Source of the DNA: Dioscorea cayenensis subsp. rotundata
Taxonomy: Eukaryota; Streptophyta; Magnoliopsida; Dioscoreales; Dioscoreaceae
DNA: 64,000 bases
Assembly: GCF_009730915.1 (NCBI RefSeq)
Contig: NC_052480.1
Span: forward strand, 23,014,419-23,078,418
Reading direction: 5' to 3'
In this document: positions 1 to 10,784 of the stretch, piece by piece
Layout: the number at the start of each line of letters is the position of its first letter
Position numbering within the stretch: the first letter of the stretch is position 1
The notes under the pieces: model-generated
Seen by the model: the letters and a program-made list of their open reading frames with translations, nothing else
Databases searched by the model: none
What the model was told of the DNA's origin: nothing
Translations under genes and position numbers: made by a program

Positions 1-673
1 GGCGGGGGAGGGCGTAAAGCCAGTAGAAGATGCAGGAAACGGCGGCGAAGAAGAAAGCAGCGGAGGAGAACCCGAGGGCGGAGACAACGGCCCAGGTGAA
101 GAGAACGGGGGAGGCGATGGGAAGGCAGGCAAAGAGGAGGCGCTCGAGGGCGAGGACGATGGATGGATTCTCAATGTGAAGCCATTTAAACTGCAGAGAA
201 GCCCAGACGCCGATGAAGAAGGTTGTCAGAGAGGAGAAGAGGATGGCGAGGATGGAGAGAGGAACGGAGGAGTGGGGAAGCGGGGAGGAGAAGACGAGGG
301 CGATAAGGGAGGTGGACAGAGAGAGCCAGAGAGTGAGGAAGGAACCCGTGGGGAGGCGGAGAGAGTCAAGGAGGTAGGAGATGAGAAGGCCGGCGGAAAG
401 GACGAGAAGAGAAGGAGTGCCGCCAAGGGAGAGGAGGAATGCAGCTGATGGAGCGAGGGCGATGGCGATGCGGGCGTTGTGTGTGAAGCCGGAGGCGGCG
501 GACTGATGGTGGAGACGGCCGCCGGAGGAGTGGCGCGAGCTAGGGTTAGGGCTAGGGTTTTGGGAAGGAGAGTGGGAAGGGGAGGAAAAGGTGGGAAAGG
601 AGGGGGCGCTGGCGGAGGTGGAGATGAAGGCGCGAGGATGGGGCCGGGAGATGAACGGATCGTCGGTCATCAT
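1..673 (-). CDS. NEF1: NEF1-like membrane protein, 5' part (runs off the left edge)
   Basis: On the minus strand an open frame starts at a tandem ATG pair (first ATG at 671-673) and stays open to the window edge, giving 224 residues with no intron seen. The first ~80 residues are Ser/Pro-rich and loop-like. From about residue 80 there are repeated hydrophobic segments typical of a multi-pass membrane protein, including NARIAIALAPSAAFLLSLGG, FKWLHIENPSIVLALERLL and SCIFYWLYALP. These match, from memory, Arabidopsis NO EXINE FORMATION 1, a plastid-envelope membrane protein needed for primexine and pollen-wall (exine) formation. The full protein is over 1000 residues, so most of the gene lies outside. 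The start is supported by telomere-type promoter motifs just upstream and by loss of coding character beyond it. Plus-strand open frames over this region are shadows of the low-stop, GC-rich sequence. Confidence 0.85.
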   Translation of the reverse strand, partial: MMTDDPFISRPHPRAFISTSASAPSFPTFSSPSHSPSQNPSPNPSSRHSSGGRLHHQSAASGFTHNARIAIALAPSAAFLLSLGGTPSLLVLSAGLLISYLLDSLRLPTGSFLTLWLSLSTSLIALVFSSPLPHSSVPLSILAILFSSLTTFFIGVWASLQFKWLHIENPSIVLALERLLFACLPIASPVLFTWAVVSALGFSSAAFFFAAVSCIFYWLYALPR

Positions 674-712
674 CGCGGCGGCAGCAGCGACGACGACGTC
701 GACGGCGACGAA

Positions 713-730
713 GGATTAGGGTTAGGGTTT
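713..730 (-). promoter_or_regulatory. Telo-box-like motif upstream of NEF1
   Basis: On the minus strand this reads AAACCCTAACCCTAATCC, two telomere-type units 40-57 bp upstream of the NEF1 start. Telo-boxes (AAACCCTAA) are common near plant transcription start sites, especially in genes of the translation machinery. A further CCCTA-type run at about 540-560 lies inside the coding sequence. Confidence 0.45.
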
Positions 731-840
731 TCGAGGGTTGAAGATGGAGATGGGAGAGATGCGAGGACCTATGTCTTCATCTCGCTTGATCGCCATCTCC
801 AGATCTTGGATCCATTGCTTGGTCTCACACCATTGGGCCC

Positions 841-1845
841 ATAGGCCCATCAGCCCATCAACACACTCACAGCCCAATCAGTGAATTAAGTGGCCTTTGG
901 TTGCAAAATTTACTAATAATTCCTCTGATTGAAAAATTTATAAATCAGTCCTTTATATCAAAGAAAAAAAAACAAATGAAAATGATATTTATAAAAAATT
1001 AAAAAAAAATGTAGAAATATATAATAAAATATAAATGATAATAATAATCATGATGATGATAAACACATTGTGTTCTATTTTTGTATTACATGATGCCATT
1101 GTTTAAAGGAGACTTCATGCTGAGTGATTATTTTTAATAATAATAATAATAAGATAAATTTAATAAATTAATGATGAAATCATTTATTTATTTATTATTT
1201 AAAAATTTCAGAAATTATATTTTGTTAATAGACTTAATACCAATATTAGCATATTTGCCAGTATTAGTGCTAAGTTAGTTTTTAGAAATGAATATAGACT
1301 GGATTAATAAATTATAATGGAGTTGCCTTTATTTGTTATTTATTTTATTTGTTTAAATTTTTTTAATAACGGCATACATACCATTGTGAAATATATATAA
1401 TTATGTAATTAGTTTTAAACTTTTTCAAATAATCATGAAATTAATAGTTCATTGTGTCATGTGCTTGAATTTAAATCTTCTTAATTTAATTGCTAGTATT
1501 TAAATACCCCTATCATAAATAAAAACCCCAACTTCTATGTAATTTAAAAAAAAATAAAAATAATCACATTTAAGTTTTGTTGGAAAACTAAGTAACATTC
1601 TGTATATATTTCGGTCAATTTTAGATTAGATATTTCTCAAACTCACAATCTCTTACCAAACACGGCAATAATAATTCCAAATTTGAGTAATTCTAAGTTT
1701 TTACTATTGACCTAAAACAAAAATATATATATATATATATATATAATATAAGAAAATAACACGTGGTCATCTCCAAATCTAACATGATAAATACATTGTA
1801 GTGTTTTTATATTTAAATTAACTAATGTGATAATACTTTGTAGTG
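841..1845. other. AT-rich intergenic spacer
   Basis: Between the NEF1 promoter and the MULE I see AT-rich sequence with short microsatellites, including an (AT)n run at about 1722-1746, and no supportable gene. The last ~65 bases resemble sequence at about 23285-23340, so part of this may be an old dispersed repeat. Confidence 0.5.
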
Positions 1846-1854
1846 CTTTTATAT
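1846..1854. repeat. Target-site duplication of the MULE, left copy
   Basis: The 9 bases CTTTTATAT directly precede the GGC at the left end of the element. The identical 9 bases follow the GCC at the right end (10301-10309). Confidence 0.88.
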
Positions 1855-2090
1855 GGCTTTTTTTTTTTAAATATTACAAAAAAAAAATTTACTAAATTAC
1901 GCATGTTTGGGATTATTTACCAAAAATACTGAGTTGGTGAAAAAGCAGTAAACCTTCCCCGTTTTCACTTTTTTTATTTTTTTATTTTTTTAAAATATAG
2001 AAAAGCGGAGAGTTTCTCCCGTTTTCAAATTTTTAAATTTTTTTAATAAAAATAAAAAGCGGAGAGTAACTCCCGTTGTTTTTAAAAGCC
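1855..2090. repeat. MULE left terminal inverted repeat
   Basis: The outer ~110 bases match the reverse complement of the right end with small differences; both contain TTTACTAAATTACGCATGT and GGGATTATTTA. Further in come palindromic motifs such as GGAGAGTTTCTCC at about 2006-2020 and GGAGAGTAACTCCC at about 2061-2075, separated by A/T-only spacers. Similar palindromes recur in the right repeat. Confidence 0.8.
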
Positions 2091-2267
2091 TCGGATTCCT
2101 TGTCCTGATAATGTTGGTTGGTGTTAATTTGTTAAAGATTCTCATTACTTAGCTTTTGACAAATGCTTTTATTGAAAAGCAAAAACAAGAACACAACTAT
2201 ATTAACCTTTAGTAACGGATATAAATATATCCGTTGAATTATTTTATTATTATTTTTTTATATAATA

Positions 2268-2333
2268 CTCACTTCCCACTTCCCACTTCCCACTTTCCAC
2301 TTCCCACTTCCCACTTCCCACTTCATAGCTCCC
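2268..2333 (+). repeat. Heptamer microsatellite (CACTTCC)n
   Basis: About nine tandem copies of the 7-base unit CACTTCC, one with a base change, sit between the left inverted repeat and the AT-rich tandem repeat of the MULE. Confidence 0.85.
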
Positions 2334-2479
2334 TCTATTCTCGTTTCTCTTCGAGCTCTAATTGTGCGGGTGTTTTCTACTTACACGTGTACTGGGATTT
2401 ACATTGATAATTTTTTTATGGCATTCTTAAGATTACTGAGTGATCACATTTCATCCATTTTTGTCGGAAAAAGGTAATA

Positions 2480-3230
2480 TTTTTGTATTATTAGATAACT
2501 TTGAAATTAATTATTTATTAATAATTATATTAAGACATTAGTTTCACATAATAATTTTTTATGTCATAATTATTAATCGTATTAATAATTATCTTATTAG
2601 CACCTCAATCATGTTTAATTAGATGACACATTATATTTATAGGGTAATTTTTTTATTATTAATAATCGTATTATGTCATTAGGTTTTATGAATAATTTTA
2701 TTATGTCATAATTAATTATTGTATTAATGATTGTTATATTAACCTCGAAGAATGTTTATTTAGATAACCGAGTATATTATTTGGTTATTTTTTATTAATA
2801 ATTATATTAAGTCATTATTTTATATTAATAATTGTATTATATCATAATTATTAATCGTATTAATAATTATCTTATTAGCACCCCAATCATGTTTAATTAG
2901 ATAACCCACTATATTTTTAGGTAATTTTGTTTATTATTAATAATTGTATTATGTCATTAGCTTTTATGAATAATTTTATTATGTGATAATTAATTATTGT
3001 ATTAATAATTGTTATATTAACCTTGAAGCATGTTTATTTAGATAACCTAATATATTATTAGGCTTTTTTTTATCAATAATTGTATTAAGTCATTATTTTA
3101 GATAACCTAGTATATTATTAGGTTAATTTTTTATTATATTAATAATTGTTATATTATGGCTGAAGCATGTTTATTTAGATAAACTAGTATATTATTAGCA
3201 CACCAATGTTTATGGTTTACTCTTCAATCA
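2480..3230. repeat. AT-rich tandem repeat, ~278 bp period with ~139 bp sub-period
   Basis: Landmarks recur at fixed spacing. CAATCATGTTTAATTAGA begins at 2606 and 2884 (278 apart). GAAG(A/C)ATGTTTATTTAGATA begins near 2747 and 3025 (278 apart), with a further related copy about 137 bp on. Between them are variants of TTAATAATTGTATTATGTCA. There is no coding potential. It occupies the 5' side of the PMD gene. Confidence 0.75.
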
Positions 3231-3384
3231 TATTTAATTTTTCGATGGCATATGTTCGGATTTATGATTTTTTCGTATCTTATATTTTTCCAAGTCAACA
3301 TATTTTATTTTTCCATTTAATATGAAATTGATTAATATATAACTTTCTACAGCCTGATCGGGTTCTTAGGTGTAGACATGTGTC

Positions 3385-5286
3385 TATCGCGAGCCTCCTC
3401 CACAAATCATAGGCCTTTTTAAGAGAAGTCGGGTTCTATCATGCACTCAAATTCTTAATTTCGAATTGATGCCGCTCTTGTGAGCGCATTAGTGGAGAGA
3501 TGGCGGATCTGAAACACACGCATTCCACCTTACATGCGGTGAGACAACAATCACGTTGGAAGATGTGGCACTATTACTGGCTTTACCGATTAACGGCCAC
3601 GAAGTCATCGGTCGGACTTCCCGGGCTAGGAAGTGCTCTGTCGTGCAGAGTTGCTCGGGAGTGGTCCCACCGCGGAGCAAAGGAAAGGTCAAAGTATAAC
3701 TCTAACGTGGCTTGAGGAAACATTTGGCATGCTGTCATACGATGCAGGTCAACGACAGATAGAATGTTATGCACGTGCCTATATCCTAAGGCTTATCGGT
3801 TGTGTCCTCATGCCAAATATGTCTCAGAATAGGGTTCATCTGAAGTGGTTACCACTTCTGAGGGATTTTCTGAAGGTGAAGATACGAGTTGGGGTTCGAG
3901 CATGTCTAGCAACCACCATGCAGGTCTTTATGCCGTAGCATCCAACAAGGATATGAAAAATATCGATGGATCTATGATATTACTTCAATCATGGGCATGG
4001 TATAGGATTTCAAGTATATCCCTCAAACCCGTGGTATCGTATCCTTTCCTCCGGCTCGTGAGGTGAGAGCAAATTAAATTGATAATTCATTTTACACTTA
4101 ATTATAATACATTGAAATTGTAATTCATTCTCATTTTTTTCGGTGGGCGACATTGAAGTGGATGATGATAGCCGTAGCAACAAGCACAATGTGAAGATAT
4201 ATAGGCAGCTACTAGATCGGTTGGAGATGCAACAGCTAATGTTGTTAAAAAAACTGATAATTCATACACATATTTTAGGTATTAATAATCATTGATTATT
4301 TGGTAAATAATTTTGAACAGTTTATATGGCGGCCTTATGATTCGAACGAGATAATTGCACAAGTGCCACATGACATTTTCGCAGACAGACCTTTATGGAC
4401 TGCGTTTACATCATTGATTTGCTTCGAAGTTGTTGAGTGGCACCAAACAGATCGAGTGACAAGACAATTTGGCTTCGCCCAAGGTGTTCCTCTCGATCCA
4501 GTTTGCATTGGACCGACTCATGATCATGATCTTCGTGGTAGAATTGACACAGATTGGGCATTGATGCACGGAAGATGGATTGGATACTGGAGAGATAGAG
4601 CGTCACGTTGCCTCAACCTCCATGTTCCTGCCGGGAATAACGCAATGTCGGTGGAGTATTATGACTGGTATACTACTAATACCATACTATTTTTATCGAA
4701 AGATCAGGACCTGTTGGATCCTCGTACGAGAGGGAACACTCTTCCAGCACCCCTTAGAGCATTTCCAACAGTGGTTGTAGATGTGCCACCACAGAGTCCT
4801 CCTGTACGACGACGTCATCGGTATAGTTCTCGGGTCGAACACAACGAGGCACATATTCCTCGACACTCACATCACGAAGGGTACCAGTCATTTCACTCAT
4901 CAGATGATATCAACGTTACTCGATCATCTCATCTCCATGGATTTCCTCCAGTTGAGCCCAGCAGATACTCGGTTGATTTCGGGATGGACTTTGTGCGGAA
5001 TTTATTTGAATATCAACCTCATCATCCACCTATGGAACGCGGACAATTAAGTCATTCAACTTCATTTCGGCAACAAGACTGGGAATCACCCCCAAACCCT
5101 TCAGTACTTTTGTCTGCGAACTCGAACACTCCGACCCTCAGAATACGCGATTCGGATGAATCATCCGATGATGACCCGCCACTCGAAAGCAAGCACGAAG
5201 ACCTCAGGCCACGGGACCCGCCTCGACAGAGATATTCACCCACCTCAATATTTTACCGAGAGGTGGCAGTAGAGACGGTAGAGTAG
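3385..5286 (+). pseudogene. Plant mobile domain (PMD/MAIN-like) gene, frameshifted
   Basis: Plant mobile domain sequence is readable along the plus strand but jumps between frames. Signature blocks in order are GFYHALKFLISN (about 3428), DAALVSALVERWR (about 3466), ETTITLEDVALLLALPI (about 3543), YARAYILRLIGCVLMP (about 3770), GSMILLQSWAWYR (about 3970), then FIWRPY, LICFEVVEWH and DRVTRQFG in a long open frame at 4300-5286. At least three frameshifts lie between 3460 and 3850. The stretch at about 4062-4300 may be an intron. The C-terminal third is low-complexity, polar and Ser/His/Pro-rich. PMD proteins occur both in transposons and in host genes such as MAIN, which acts in meristem maintenance and silencing. 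Here the copy lies inside a MULE, so it is transposon cargo, apparently dead. Confidence 0.75.
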
Positions 5287-5676
5287 ACTCTTGTATTAGT
5301 TGTTGTTTTTTTCTTTATTGTCTCGCAAGAAAAACTATCTTAGGTTGATTTTTGCTTGGTGTTCTATGTTGTGTATTTTTTAAATTTACTTTTTCTTTGC
5401 ATTTGTCTTGTCTTTATATGCTTTAAGAAAAGGCTTTTAATGATAACTCATTGCATGTTATAATTATATGAAAGGCTTACATCATTAAAAACATTACAAC
5501 GAAAAAGACATTTAGACTATATTACGACCGAGTACTTGAACCGCGATGTTGGGACAATTTCGCGACTATGTCCTTCGCTATGACATAAACCACAATATTT
5601 TTCACTGAACACCTTCCCTAATATCCATCTCGTTACTGAATCCTTGTAGATTTTGGTCTTCCTTTCGTCGGTCTTC

Positions 5677-8269
5677 TCATCGTAATATTAGGACGTAGAC
5701 GTGGACCATTATAAGGGTTCCAATATCCCTCATTTGATCATCGCTCAAACTGCTTACGATATACATTAAAAAGCTGCTTTGAAGCCTATACACGTTGTCA
5801 ACATACTCCTCCCAATGTAGACGAATATGCGAGCATGCTCGCAAGGACATGTCGACATGGAAAAATGCAACGTCCCGAAAAAGCACCACAGTCGCACTCA
5901 ATGTGATCTTAGGTTGATACTGAAAAGTGCTAGCTTATCTCCCACATTGCGGGGTGACATCTCATCTACCATGAATGACTCTCTTCATGGTCAAATTGAC
6001 GAACGTAAATGCTCGGACGCTTGTTGATTTTTCTTGGATTGCCTTCATTAGTGATTCCCGAGAAGATAAGGCTCGATGCGATCCGAGCTTGCGCTGCTAC
6101 ACCTTTCCTCACAAATAACTCCACAAGTCGGAAGTACGTTGATTTAACCATAGCTGTTATAGGAAGGTTTCTTGTTCCCTTAAGCACTGAATTAACACAT
6201 TCTCGCGAGGTTGGTTGTCATGTGACCATATCTTCTCCCTTCTTTATCGAACGCTTGAGCCCACTTCTCCCGCGGTATGTTATCCAACCATCTCATCGCT
6301 TCTTCATCGTTGTCCCGTAGTAAACCATACCAAGTAGCTAAAATCTTGAATGGTTTTTCGAATAACCTCGCACATGATGAACTTAAAAAAAGTTAAGATA
6401 ACTTCAATAATTAACAACAATGTAAGAGTTAGATTAAAAAAAAAGTTAATCTTGTAACTTGCCAATATTGACAACTATCCGTTGCATTTCTTTGTTTCTG
6501 AAACGACGCATGAAATTGGCCGAGATATGTCTAATGCAATAAACATGGTACGCATGAGGAGCACTCATCTCACGGCCAAGCGATCTAAAAGCTGATTTGA
6601 TAGATTCATGGCGATCAGATATAAAGCATATTCCTTGTTGTGGTGTTACACTAGAACGTAAGTTGCGCAAGAAGAAAGTCCATCCACCCAACGTTTCTCC
6701 TTCCACGATGGCAAAACCAATCGGCAGGATATTTTTATTACCGTCTTGTGCGATTGCCAACAACAAAGTGCCTTTATATTTGCCATAAATATGGGTGCCA
6801 TCTATCTGGATGACCGGTTTGCAATATTTGAAAGCCTCCACGCAGGCGGGGAAGCTCCAGAAAACTCTATGAAAGATTCGAGCATCACGTACCAGGTAAG
6901 GTCCATTGTATGCTAGCTGGGTCTCAAGATCAACTATTGTCCCAGGAACAAACTGTTGCAACGCTGATAGCCATCTTGGTAATTCGTTGTAGGACTCCTC
7001 CCAATTGCCAAATGCTACTTCAACCACTTTTTGCTTAGTTGTCCATACTTTCCTATATGGCGGTGTGTATCCGTATCGATTTTTGATCTCCGCTATTAAA
7101 ACCGATACATTGATGCTTGGCTGCTGTTGGACTAGTGCTTGTATTTGATGACAAATCATATTTGAATCCAGCTTTGAATGATCCTGCGAGATCATTGCTG
7201 ATGAACACGTGTGAGGCCCAGTGTACTTTGTAATTTCCCAAAGCTGTCTTCGCTTGCTATAAGATGCGTGAACCCTCCAATTGCACCCATCGCCATATGA
7301 CTTACATTTACCAGAGTATCGAGTCGGATCAGACTCAATAACTTTGTATTCGACAGATTTAAGTAAGCAGTAATGCTTAATTGCGGTCACAGAGATCATC
7401 TTTGCTTTCGAAACCCTCATGCCTACATGAAGATCTCCATTTGTCGTTGCTCAGCTTAATGTGTCGGCATACAATAAAGGGTACTCCGGAAATTCTTGTG
7501 CTCGACATTGCTTCCAAATCAAGGGTTCGTGATATGTGCTCGGAGGCTCCATCGTGCCATCTTGAAATTATGGGCGGTCATTTGGAACGCTCTTCAAGAT
7601 TCCATTCTTCTAATCGAATGTCATCAACACTTGCTTCGTTGTCTTCCCCAAAAGTCGTCACCATCGTCGTCCCTCATCGTCTCCACTGGATCGGCCATAC
7701 TGACCAAATTCGGTTTCATGAGTATCATGAAAAGAACTTGTTCCACCTTGTAGATGTTGTGAATTAGTAAAATAATTATTGGATGGTGGATCATCATGTG
7801 CCCTCCACTCCGTACAGAGCCGTTCAGGTTCATTAACTTGGCATGGTGATGAAATCCTCTCCCGTCTCAAATTGAGTTGAACTTCGTCATTTAGGGCGGT
7901 TTGTTGTTGGGAAGGAGCACCCTCGAAAGTTGCAGCGCTGGACTCCACATACAATTCAATAATGCCAACATCTGGATTTCTTTTGTGGCAGTCGAACATC
8001 ATCCGAACATCTCGGTCATTACGCAATTTGAATGACCGATAGCAAATCTTACCGGATCCAGAAGAAATTGGGAGCCGGTATTTGATATATGAAACTCTTA
8101 GGTTGTCAGCAGTCTCAATGCTTTCTTCAATGGATCTCTTTAAATTTTCGTAAGAGATGTCGTCTTCGACATACAAATATGATTGATCCTCCGACGAAAA
8201 TATAATTGTATCTTCACTAGCAATGATTGAACCATTGTAGTAAACCAATACAAGTGAAGTCTCTGCCAT
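5677..8269 (-). pseudogene. mudrA-type MULE transposase, broken
   Basis: Read on the minus strand from the ATG at 8267-8269. An N-terminal part (to 7658) of about 204 residues starts MAETSLVLVYYNGSI and resembles the PB1-like N-terminus of mudrA proteins. It is followed by a stretch with several stops and frame changes (7658-7440). The MuDR-type domain and the MULE transposase core are open from about 7430 to 6446, with VIQIDGTHIYGKYKG (first catalytic Asp), FISDRHESIKSAFRSL (second Asp) and HVYCIRHISANFMRRF. A likely intron lies at about 6345-6450. The C-terminal part continues at about 6320-5680 with WLDNIPREKWAQAF, GHMTTNLA, VLKGTRNLPI and the SWIM-like ACSHIRLHWEEYVDNVY. One shift near 6205 separates GHMTTNLA from VLKG. 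It would cut the ends of its own element, but this copy cannot make a full protein. Confidence 0.82.
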
Positions 8270-8394
8270 TGTTGAAGATAAGAAAAAGAAGTATGGGTGA
8301 GTGAGTGAGTAAGTAAATAGTGTGCAAGAGTGAAAATGGGCTACTAATGTTGGTTTATATAAAGAGCTCGAATTTTGAAAAATTTTCATTTATG

Positions 8395-9860
8395 AACATC
8401 GCAGTGCTCGACCGTCCCCACTCATCGATTGGTTTAGGGTTCGACCAACCCTACTTTGTGCTAAGTACTAATCTGCGCAGTCTCGATCGCCATACTTTGT
8501 CCCAATCACCGGGTGTGCAGTTTCGACCGCTGCATTTCAGGCCGACCGGTGCAGTCTCGATCGTCCCCGCTTTGTCCCAATCACTGAAAGTGGTGCGCAG
8601 TTCGACCGGGCGATTTGCGGCCGGATCGCGCAGTGCTCGACCGCCCCGCTTTGTCCCAACTCATCGAGTGCGCAGTGCTCGACCGCTGCGATTTCATGCC
8701 GATCGTGCGCTGACCGTGCCCCGCTCTGTCCCAATCACCGAGAGCGCAGTGCTCGACCCGGCGATTGCGGCCGACTCAGTGCAGTGCTCGACCGTCCTGC
8801 TTTATCCCAAAACACCGAAAGGGCGAGGGTTTCGACCGACGCATTTCGCGGCACGACCGCGCAGTTCGACTCGCCCCGCTTTGGTCCCAAACACCGAGTG
8901 GTGAGGGTTTCGACCGACGATCTTAGTGCCGATCGCGCAGTGCTCGATCGCCCTCGCTTTGTCACAAACACCGAGGGCGCAGTTTCGACCGGGCCGCATT
9001 TTAGCGCCGACCGCGCAGTCTCGACCGCCCCGCTCAGAATAACTCACCGAGTGGTGCAAGTTCGACCAGGGCGTATTTCAGGCCGATCGTGCAGCTCGAC
9101 CGCCCCGCTTTGTCCCAATCACCGAGCGGGGCAGTGCTCGACCGGCCTTTACTTTTTCAGCCGATCGCGCAGTCTCGACTGCTCCCGCTTTGTCACAAAC
9201 ACCGAGGGCGCAGTCTCGACCGCAGATACTTAGTGCCGACCGCGTGTCGACCGCCCCGCTCATGTCCCAATCACTAAGGCGCAGTTTCGACGACGATTTC
9301 AGGCCGACCGCGTAGCGCTCGACCGTCTCCCGCATGGTCCCAATCACCGAATGGTGCGAGTTTAACCGGCAGATTTTAGGCCGACCGTGCAGCTCGACTG
9401 CCCCTGCCATGTCCCACCATCGAGTGGTACAGTTCGACTGCCAGCATTGTAGTCGATCAGCGCAGTTCGACCGTCCCTACTTTTGTGCTAATTACTAATC
9501 GCGTAGGGTTTGACTAACTTACTTTGAACCAATCATCGACTCGTGGAAGTTTCGACCGACGCACTTTTGTGCTAATCAACGACATGCATGTGCTCGACCG
9601 TCCTACTTTGTCCTAATTAATTACCGATACAAGTTTCGACCAAACCACTTTTATACCACTCATCGACCTCAGCAGTGCTTAACCGACCTACTTTGTGCTA
9701 AGTCACCCGACTGCAGTGTTTCACTGCCTTACTTTTGTGCTAAGCACCTGACCGCAGTTCTGATCATTCCTACTTTGTACTAACTACTTCACCGCTGTAT
9801 ATTTAACCATCCTATTTTGTATTAATTAATTACTGGGTGCAACTTTGACTGCTTTCATTT
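8395..9860. repeat. GC-rich degenerate tandem array, ~76 bp unit, ~19 copies
   Basis: The landmark CCCGCTTTGTCCCAATCACC and its variants begin at about 8565, 8643, 8716, 8797, 8874, 8950, 9026, 9103, 9183 and 9254, spacing 71-81 and averaging ~76 bases. Each unit also carries one or two copies of a GCAGT(G)CTCGACCG-type motif. The array is GC- and CpG-rich while everything around it is AT-rich, and it decays toward AT at its right end (after ~9480). It lies directly upstream of mudrA, between its start and the right inverted repeat. Open frames across it reflect lack of stops in GC-rich repeats, not genes. Confidence 0.85.
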
Positions 9861-9989
9861 CTAATATTTTTTTCGAAAATTCATAGTAAAATAAAAAGGT
9901 CAATATATATATATATATCAACAATTATTTTTTTAATTAAAAAAATTAATCATATAAAAAAAACATTCTTTTTAAAACCTAACAGCCAG

Positions 9990-10300
9990 ACACTAGAGTT
10001 TTTAAAAATTTAAAAACAGCAGGGAGTCACTCTCCCGCTTTTCATTTTTTTTTTATTAAAAAAATTTTTAAAAATGGAAAACGGGAGAGTTTCTCCCGTT
10101 TTCATTATTTCTTAATTAAAAAAAATAAAAACGGGAGAAACTCTCCCGTTTTTCATATTTTAAAATAAAAAAAATAAAAAAAAACTGAAAACGGGGAAAT
10201 GTTTACCGTTTTCCACCAACATGCGTATTTTGATAAATAATCCCACACATGCGTAATTTAGTAAATATATATATTTTTTGTAATATTTAAAAAAAAAGCC
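9990..10300. repeat. MULE right terminal inverted repeat
   Basis: This is the inverted counterpart of 1855-2090. It has at least three palindromic motifs in AT-rich spacers: GGGAGTCACTCTCCCG near 10022, CGGGAGAGTTTCTCCCG near 10082 and CGGGAGAAACTCTCCCG near 10131. It is longer than the left repeat because it has an extra palindrome unit. It ends in GCC, directly followed by the target duplication at 10301-10309. Confidence 0.8.
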
Positions 10301-10309
10301 CTTTTATAT

Positions 10310-10784
10310 CCTATTGTCTCACAAAACAAAGAATAATGGTTGGATATATATACTACATCTTAATTCTATCCCAAAAATCATTATTTCTCAGAGTTTTCCT
10401 TTGGTGGACATTTGGCTTGCTATGATTGGGTGTGTTGGCCGCTGGTCCACATTAACACTCATAACCCGTGAGTGAGCATACCATTGAACACCTTTTTCCT
10501 ATTCACTTTTCTAAACCAGGGTTGAAATAAAAAGAAGTACAATCTAATCACCATCTTATCCGACGGTTAATATTAAAGATTAACAAACACAATCCATTTC
10601 TTACACACACAACCAATTAACACTTGACATAACCCTAGCCCTCCAAGAAAATGGAGAGGACCTTGATACACCGGAGGAGAGGGCGATGATGAAGATGCAT
10701 GGTGATGAAGACTCTGATGCTAATCAGGAGGCAACTCATGTGTGGCCATTCCTTCTACTTCCATTGAAAACCATGAGACATGTG
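10310..10784. other. Remnant between MULE and copia element
   Basis: The sequence is AT-rich to about 10620, then more balanced. From about 10650 a plus-strand frame reads ENGEDLDTPEERAMMKMHG and stays open to the copia insertion point at 10784, so it may be a broken exon. I do not recognise it. The last five bases (ATGTG, 10780-10784) are the left copy of the copia target duplication. Confidence 0.4.

Larger units (their letters stand above)
1855..10300. mobile_element. Complete Mutator-like element (MULE) carrying PMD and mudrA genes
   Basis: The ends are defined by long terminal inverted repeats, both beginning GGC followed by a T-run and then AAATATTAC, flanked by the same 9-bp direct repeat CTTTTATAT at 1846-1854 and 10301-10309. 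A 9-bp duplication and long inverted repeats are the signature of Mutator-like elements. The element is 8446 bp. In order it holds: left repeat with palindromes; a (CACTTCC)n tract; an AT-rich tandem repeat; a plant-mobile-domain gene (+); a mudrA transposase gene (-), convergent with it; a GC-rich tandem array upstream of mudrA; right repeat with palindromes. PMD domains are known to ride in plant Mutator elements. Both genes carry frameshifts or stops, so this copy looks non-autonomous now, although its boundaries are intact. Confidence 0.88.

Noticed and set aside
176-844. Plus-strand open frames of 90 and 121 residues opposite NEF1
   Set aside because: They are antisense to a clear membrane-protein frame and consist of low-complexity Gly/Glu/Arg sequence produced by GC-rich codons.
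2270-3230. CRISPR-like or origin-like repeat array
   Set aside because: This is eukaryotic nuclear DNA; the units are contiguous tandem repeats without unique spacers.
8320-9410. Overlapping open frames on both strands across the GC-rich array
   Set aside because: Repeats of ~76 bp without stop codons give open frames in many phases; peptides are low-complexity and no start, domain or consistent frame stands out.
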